A stretch of DNA of 43,393 nt, taken from positions 1 to 43,393 of the forward strand of contig CABUKY010000003.1 of NCBI GenBank assembly GCA_902492185.1, in the 5' to 3' direction. Positions within the stretch are counted from its first letter, which is position 1, and each line of letters starts with the position of its first letter. Below, piece by piece: positions 39,759-43,393 of this stretch. Both the position numbers and the translations under genes were made by a program. The notes below the pieces were generated by a model. The model was not told where the DNA came from. It ran no database searches and worked only from the letters and a program-made list of their open reading frames with translations. The stretch is from an uncultured Collinsella sp. Lineage in GTDB: Bacteria; Actinomycetota; Coriobacteriia; Coriobacteriales; Coriobacteriaceae.

Positions 39759-40477
39759 TGCAAAAGGCTATCTATACCACCGTCGGGATCGACGAGCTCC
39801 TGTCGCATGTCCAGGCGCTCAAGGGCGTCGGCGCGCGCTTTGTGCAAATGCACGCCGAGCGCAACGTCGACGACGGCACGTATCGCCTGGTCTATACGTT
39901 TATCAACGTTCGTGTTGCTCAGGAGCAGATTGCGCAGGACGGCAGCTATGCGATCGAGAACCTGGTGGTTGAGGGAATTAATCAGTACCAGGAGATTCCG
40001 TCCATCAGCTCGTACTATCCGGCAGTATTCCCGTTTGAAAACGAAGCGCACGACCTGTTTGGTCTTGCCATCACCGATATGCAGATTGACTTTAAGGGCT
40101 TTTTCTACCAGGTCTCGACTGCCGAGCCCATGAGCGTTATCACGCCCGAGGTGAAGGCCGCGCGCGAGAAAGCCATGAAGGTCCGTGCCGCTGCCGAAGC
40201 CAAGGCGCGCAAGGCCGCGGCCGAGAAGGCTGCTACTGCCACGGCCGCTGCGGGGGAGGGCACTGCGGGCGCTGGCGATGCTGCGGGCGCTGCCGTCGCT
40301 CAGCCCGCTGCGGCTGCCGGCTCCGATGCTCAGCACGATGAAACTGCTGCGAAGGCCGCGCTCAAGGCTGCCGAGATGGAGGCAAAGCTCGCCGCCATGG
40401 ATCCCGAGAAAGCGGCCAAGGTCCGCGCGGCGCTTGCCGCCAAGGCCGCCCGCGACAAGCAGAAAAAGGAGGCGTAA
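39758..40477 (+). CDS. echD: Ech hydrogenase subunit D (NuoC-like) with Ala/Lys-rich tail
   Basis: This 239-aa protein has residues about 1-125 that resemble the NuoC 30-kDa subunit (YTFINVRVAQEQIAQDGSYAIENLVVEG, SSYYPAVFPFENEAHDLFGLAITDM). The second half (about 130-239) is a low-complexity Ala/Lys/Glu helix, likely a coiled or extended tail, unusual for the short EchD family. It links echC and echE in the peripheral arm. It starts on the last base of echC and is followed by echE after 5 bp. Confidence 0.88.
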   Translation: MQKAIYTTVGIDELLSHVQALKGVGARFVQMHAERNVDDGTYRLVYTFINVRVAQEQIAQDGSYAIENLVVEGINQYQEIPSISSYYPAVFPFENEAHDLFGLAITDMQIDFKGFFYQVSTAEPMSVITPEVKAAREKAMKVRAAAEAKARKAAAEKAATATAAAGEGTAGAGDAAGAAVAQPAAAAGSDAQHDETAAKAALKAAEMEAKLAAMDPEKAAKVRAALAAKAARDKQKKEA

Positions 40478-40482
40478 GGCCC

Positions 40483-41571
40483 ATGGCACATCGCTCCGTT
40501 ATTCCGTTTGGCCCGCAGCACCCGGTGCTGCCCGAGCCGCTTCATCTGGACCTGGTGATCGAGGACGACCGCGTCATCGAGGCAATTCCGCAGATCGGCT
40601 TTGTGCACCGCGGACTCGAGAAGCTCACCGAAAAGCGTGATATGCACCAGTTTGGCTACATCGCCGAGCGCATCTGCGGCATCTGCGCCGTGGGCCACAG
40701 CTGCGGCTATGCCAGCGCCTGCGAGCGCATGCTCGACATCGAGGTGCCCGGCCGCGTGCAGTATATCCGCACCATTCTGCACGAGCTTTCGCGCATTCAC
40801 TCGCATCTGCTGTGGCTGGGCCTGCTCGCCGATGCCTTTGGTTTCGAGGCACTGTTCTATCGTTCGTGGACCCTACGCGAGCAGATTCTTAAGATCTTTG
40901 AGAGCACCTGCGGCGGCCGCGTGATCCTTTCGATTAACGAGATCGGCGGCCTTAAACACGACATTGAGGACTCCGAACTGGCGGGCATTGTCCAGACGCT
41001 CGATGCCATGCGTCCTGACTACGAGGCCTTGGTGCATACGTTTTTGGACGACAATAGCTGCGGCGAGCGCCTGCACGGCGTGGGCGTGATCAGCAAGAAG
41101 GACGCGCTGGATCTGTCGATGGTCGGCCCGTTCGGTCGCGCCTCGGGCGTGGATTACGACGTGCGCATGTTTGGCGACGGCGCCTATGCTGATCTGGCCG
41201 CGTTTGAGCCTATCGTTGCTAGCGATGGCGACTGCTATGCCCGCTGCCAGGTGCGTTGTGCCGAGGTCACGCAGGCCATGGATATTATCAAGGAGCTTGT
41301 GGGCAAGATTCCGCACGACGGTATCGGCGGGCGCACCAAGCTCACGCCGGCCGACGGTGCGCGCGGCGAGGTTGTGATTGAGCAGCCGCGCGGCGAGGCG
41401 TATTACTATGTGCGCGGCAGCGGCACCAAGAACCTGGACCGTTTTCGCGTGCGAACGCCGACGTCGCAAAACCTGGCGGGTCTGACGCATGCGCTGCAGG
41501 GCGTGCTCCTTGCCAACGTGCCCATGATTATCCTGACCATCGACCCCTGCATTAGCTGCACGGAAAGGTAG
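40483..41571 (+). CDS. echE: Ech hydrogenase large subunit (NiFe catalytic, NuoD-like)
   Basis: This 362-aa catalytic subunit reduces protons or oxidises H2 at a NiFe centre. The nickel-binding pairs are C65-x2-C68 (RICGICAVGHSC) and C356-x2-C359 (DPCISCTER). The chain ends three residues after the last cysteine, so there is no C-terminal peptide for a maturation protease, as in some group 4 enzymes. IPFGPQHPVLPEPLHL and FVHRGLEKL at the start match the Ech/NuoD family. No hyp genes lie in the window, so maturation factors must be elsewhere. Confidence 0.95.
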   Translation: MAHRSVIPFGPQHPVLPEPLHLDLVIEDDRVIEAIPQIGFVHRGLEKLTEKRDMHQFGYIAERICGICAVGHSCGYASACERMLDIEVPGRVQYIRTILHELSRIHSHLLWLGLLADAFGFEALFYRSWTLREQILKIFESTCGGRVILSINEIGGLKHDIEDSELAGIVQTLDAMRPDYEALVHTFLDDNSCGERLHGVGVISKKDALDLSMVGPFGRASGVDYDVRMFGDGAYADLAAFEPIVASDGDCYARCQVRCAEVTQAMDIIKELVGKIPHDGIGGRTKLTPADGARGEVVIEQPRGEAYYYVRGSGTKNLDRFRVRTPTSQNLAGLTHALQGVLLANVPMIILTIDPCISCTER

Positions 41572-41578
41572 GCGCGGC

Positions 41579-41920
41579 ATGAGTTTACTGACATTTGCCA
41601 AGACGGCCTTGGGTTCTATGGTCAAGCAGCCGGTAACGGTGTGCTATCCGCAGGAGAAGCTCGCGGTACCCGAGCGCTTGCGCGGACATATCGTTAACGA
41701 CATGGACGTGTGCATTTGCTGCGGCATGTGCGCGCGTCGCTGCCCGGCGGGCGCGCTCGCGGTCGATCGCAAGGGTGGAACGTGGTCGATCGACCCGTAT
41801 GCCTGCGTGGTGTGCGGTGAGTGCATCGAGAGCTGCCCCAAGCACTGCCTGACTATGGACACCGCCCGCACCCCAGTCGCAGCGGACAAGACTCCCACAG
41901 TAGAAACCAAGCCGGAGTAA
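41579..41920 (+). CDS. echF: Ech hydrogenase ferredoxin-like subunit (NuoI-like)
   Basis: This 113-aa protein carries two [4Fe-4S] clusters: CICCGMCARRCPAG (near 42-55) and CVVCGECIESCPKHC (near 78-92). It passes electrons from reduced ferredoxin to echC/echE. The C-terminal 15 residues are a Thr/Pro/Val-rich tail. It is last of the operon, 7 bp after echE, and ends before a very stable hairpin. Confidence 0.94.
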   Translation: MSLLTFAKTALGSMVKQPVTVCYPQEKLAVPERLRGHIVNDMDVCICCGMCARRCPAGALAVDRKGGTWSIDPYACVVCGECIESCPKHCLTMDTARTPVAADKTPTVETKPE

Positions 41921-41941
41921 CGCTGGGATAGAACTGGAATA

Positions 41942-41975
41942 GGGGCCGGTGGGGCAATTTTGCCCCACCGGCCCC
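41942..41975 (+). terminator. Hairpin ending the ech operon
   Basis: A perfect 15-bp GC-rich stem (41942-41956 and 41961-41975) has the loop ATTT. No T-run follows, so it may also stabilise the mRNA end. Confidence 0.75.
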
Positions 41976-42006
41976 GCGCTTAAACGCGCGGTTGTGCCGT
42001 CGCGAA

Positions 42007-42659
42007 CAAAACTATGCCGGATTACTACGATAAATCGCCCACCTCCAACCACACCGCATTTGGCAAAATCAAAACCGCAGGTAGACGGCTTGTAGTTTTG
42101 CGAAAAAATCACGCGTGGTCGGGAATCTCGTTTTTATCGTAGTAAACCGGCATAGTTTTGAAATGACACCATATTCGTAACATCACTTGATCTCCCGTGG
42201 ACAGAGGGAAACGGATCATTTTGGCCTCGCGAGGACATCCGTGTGGCCCGTTCGCCATGAAATGGGCCTATCTACTACGTTTGGGCGGTGGCCCTCAACC
42301 ACGGCAAAAAATGCGAAAAGAAAACCGCAGGTAGAACGCCTGCGATTTTCTGGAAAACGGGGGTATGGTCAAGGGTATCGAGTCAAACGTAGTAGATGGG
42401 CCGGTTTCGTGGCAAGCGGTTCCGGCCGATCTCTTGGGGACGGAGGAAAACGGATCATTTTGGTCCCGCGAGGCTTGCGGGAGCACTCGTGTAGGGCCGA
42501 TCGAACAAAACTCTGCCGGTTTACGGGGCTGAGCCATGAGTTCCCAACCATACCGATATTCGTGAAAATAAAACCGCAGGTAGCCAAGCCATCATTTGGC
42601 GGAAGCAATGGGTGTGGATGGGGGCCCTGAGTTTAGCCCCGTAATCCGGCATAGTTTTG
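42007..42659. repeat. Tandem of three large hairpin units with a central AAAACCGCAGGTAG
   Basis: Units lie at 42007-42160, 42254-42413 and 42506-42659 (154, 160, 154 bp). Outer arms of 25-30 bp are complementary (24/25, 26/30, 23/25). Units 1 and 3 share arms (CAAAACT-TGCCGG-TTAC); unit 2 has others. Each carries AAAACCGCAGGTAG at 64-67 bp from its start (42071, 42321, 42570). Between units a 48-bp motif with AAACGGATCATTTTGG repeats (42209 and 42448). It fills the 799-bp gap after echF; no gene is supported there. Confidence 0.88.
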
Positions 42660-42719
42660 AAATGGCATTAAATCGATAACAGCCATTTTGGTATGCCGGG
42701 GCGGTCGGTCGTTGGGTAA

Positions 42720-43349
42720 TTACCCTCGCAGGTAGGCGATGGCGATTTGGGTGCGGTTGCGCAGACCCATTTTGGCCAGGATCGAGCTGATGTGGTTGCG
42801 CACCGTGCCTTCTCCCATATAAGCCGTGGCGGCAATCTCCTTGTTATCGAGGCCGCGGGCGATGAGCTCGGCGACTTCGAACTCGCGGTCGGTCAGGCCG
42901 GCAAAGGCGGCGGGCCGGCGGGTCGCGCCGGCCTCGACGTCCGCCCCATCAAAGTTGATATCTTCGATCGCCTTGCCCTCGAGCACGCGTTTGCCGTCCA
43001 TGACCTGCGCCAACGCCGGCGGAATGGCAGCGACATCGGTCTTGATCAGGTAGCCGCGGGCGCCCAGCTTGAGCGCCGACACAATGTACTCGTCATCCAA
43101 GAATGTCGTCAGAAACACCACGCGCGCCGCAGGGTCGTGCTCAAGGATCTCGCGCGCGGCCGAAAGGCCGTCGCGTCCCGGCATCTGGATGTCGAGCAGC
43201 GCAATATCGGGTGCGTGCTCGGCGTAGAGCGCCACCGCATCGTTGCCGTTGGCACCGGTGCCCACCACTTCGATCTGCGGCTGGGCGCCCAAGATAATCT
43301 TGAGCGAATCGACCACCAAGCGGTCGTCGTCGACAACGATGAGCCTCAT
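42720..43349 (-). CDS. NarL/LuxR-family response regulator
   Basis: This 209-aa two-component regulator has an N-terminal receiver (RLIVVDDDRL, phosphoacceptor Asp53 in LLDIQMPGRDG, conserved Thr in VVFLTTF, Lys in YLIKTD). A C-terminal LuxR HTH follows (LTDREFEVAELIARGLDNKEIAATAYMGEGTVRNHISSILAKMGLRNR). It probably controls a transport or stress gene set; targets are unknown. Its start codon overlaps the stop of the upstream kinase gene (ATGA), so both are made together. Confidence 0.94.
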   Translation of the reverse strand: MRLIVVDDDRLVVDSLKIILGAQPQIEVVGTGANGNDAVALYAEHAPDIALLDIQMPGRDGLSAAREILEHDPAARVVFLTTFLDDEYIVSALKLGARGYLIKTDVAAIPPALAQVMDGKRVLEGKAIEDINFDGADVEAGATRRPAAFAGLTDREFEVAELIARGLDNKEIAATAYMGEGTVRNHISSILAKMGLRNRTQIAIAYLRG

Positions 43350-43393
43350 CGGCCCTCATCTCCTTGCTGTTTGGGAACGGTGGCAAACACACG
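43346..43393 (-). CDS. Sensor histidine kinase, C-terminal end only
   Basis: The last 15 codons of a gene that continues beyond the window encode RVFATVPKQQGDEGR and stop at 43346 by ATGA overlap with the response regulator. VFATVP is the usual last strand of the HATPase domain. The call rests on this and on position next to a NarL-type regulator. Confidence 0.65.
   Translation of the reverse strand, partial: RVFATVPKQQGDEGR

Noticed and set aside
42187..42630. A 147-codon frame in the region after ech
   Set aside because: It lies wholly inside the tandem hairpin units and is explained by them.
42007..42659. Integron attC cassette array
   Set aside because: No cassette genes between the units, no integrase, and no attC core site recognised.

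Overview
The window reads as a chromosomal segment of a GC-rich gut actinobacterium, most likely a Collinsella or close relative (class Coriobacteriia). This is inferred from the combination of GC-rich codon use, a membrane-bound LuxR regulator fused to a 12-helix transporter-like domain, an Ech-type hydrogenase, an NfnAB transhydrogenase, a sortase-type surface protein ending in an LATTG signal, and many palindromic intergenic repeats. No database search was possible, so the genus is an inference. No rRNA operon, prophage, CRISPR array or complete insertion sequence was seen. There is one tRNA (initiator tRNA-fMet).

Layout. 99-1328 (-): DUF-type membrane protein. 1614-5236 (+): purine genes purF, purM, purN. 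5389-7789 (+): an orphan PTS EIIA, a PrsA-like foldase and a GatB/YqeY protein. 8037-11066 (+): a polar amino-acid ABC importer (ATPase, Tat-type lipoprotein, two permeases), then a cytidylate-kinase-like protein (11238-11861). 11912-13315 (-): transporter-LuxR regulator. 13543-15513 (+): sortase-anchored surface protein. 15908-18147 (-): nfnA-nfnB. 18521-19150 (-): pth. 19501-20628 (-): a putative DUF559/Vsr-like nuclease lying between two 200-bp terminal-inverted-repeat elements. 21079-23669 (-): prs and glmU. 23793-27113 (+): an ECF vitamin transporter (T, fused A-A', S). 27262-28080 (-): exonuclease III. 28216-31487 (+): sirtuin, a folP-folK fusion broken by a frameshift, and a divergent biotin-ligase-like protein. 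31633-32406 (-): coaX. 32603-32679 (+): tRNA-fMet. 33208-35238 (+): Old-Yellow-Enzyme-family reductase. 35678-36082 (+): stand-alone IS3-OrfA-like double HTH protein. 36264-41920 (+): ech hydrogenase operon with an echA-echB fusion. 42720-43393 (-): NarL-type response regulator and the last codons of its histidine kinase.

How the genes work together. Ech (ferredoxin to H2 with ion pumping) and NfnAB (ferredoxin/NADH/NADPH bifurcation) form the redox core of a fermentative anaerobe. The [4Fe-4S] flavoenzyme at 33208 fits the same anaerobic setting. purFMN, prs and folP/folK all feed one-carbon and nucleotide synthesis. glmU and pth are housekeeping.

The most unusual content is intergenic. (i) Two arrays (15551-15766 and 32769-33065) hold a 15-bp sequence repeated in strictly alternating orientation, with 25-nt loops and 25-26-nt spacers. 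(ii) A tandem of three roughly 155-bp hairpin units (42007-42659) has a 14-mer held at a fixed offset. (iii) Two 200-bp elements with constant ends and different cores flank the nuclease gene. (iv) A palindrome-ended insertion lies in frame inside the ECF ATPase linker. (v) Several otherwise different palindromes share a GGGGAC(A/G)G-like signature. These look like several coexisting families of non-autonomous repeats. No obvious mobilising enzyme is present except, speculatively, the DUF559-like nuclease.
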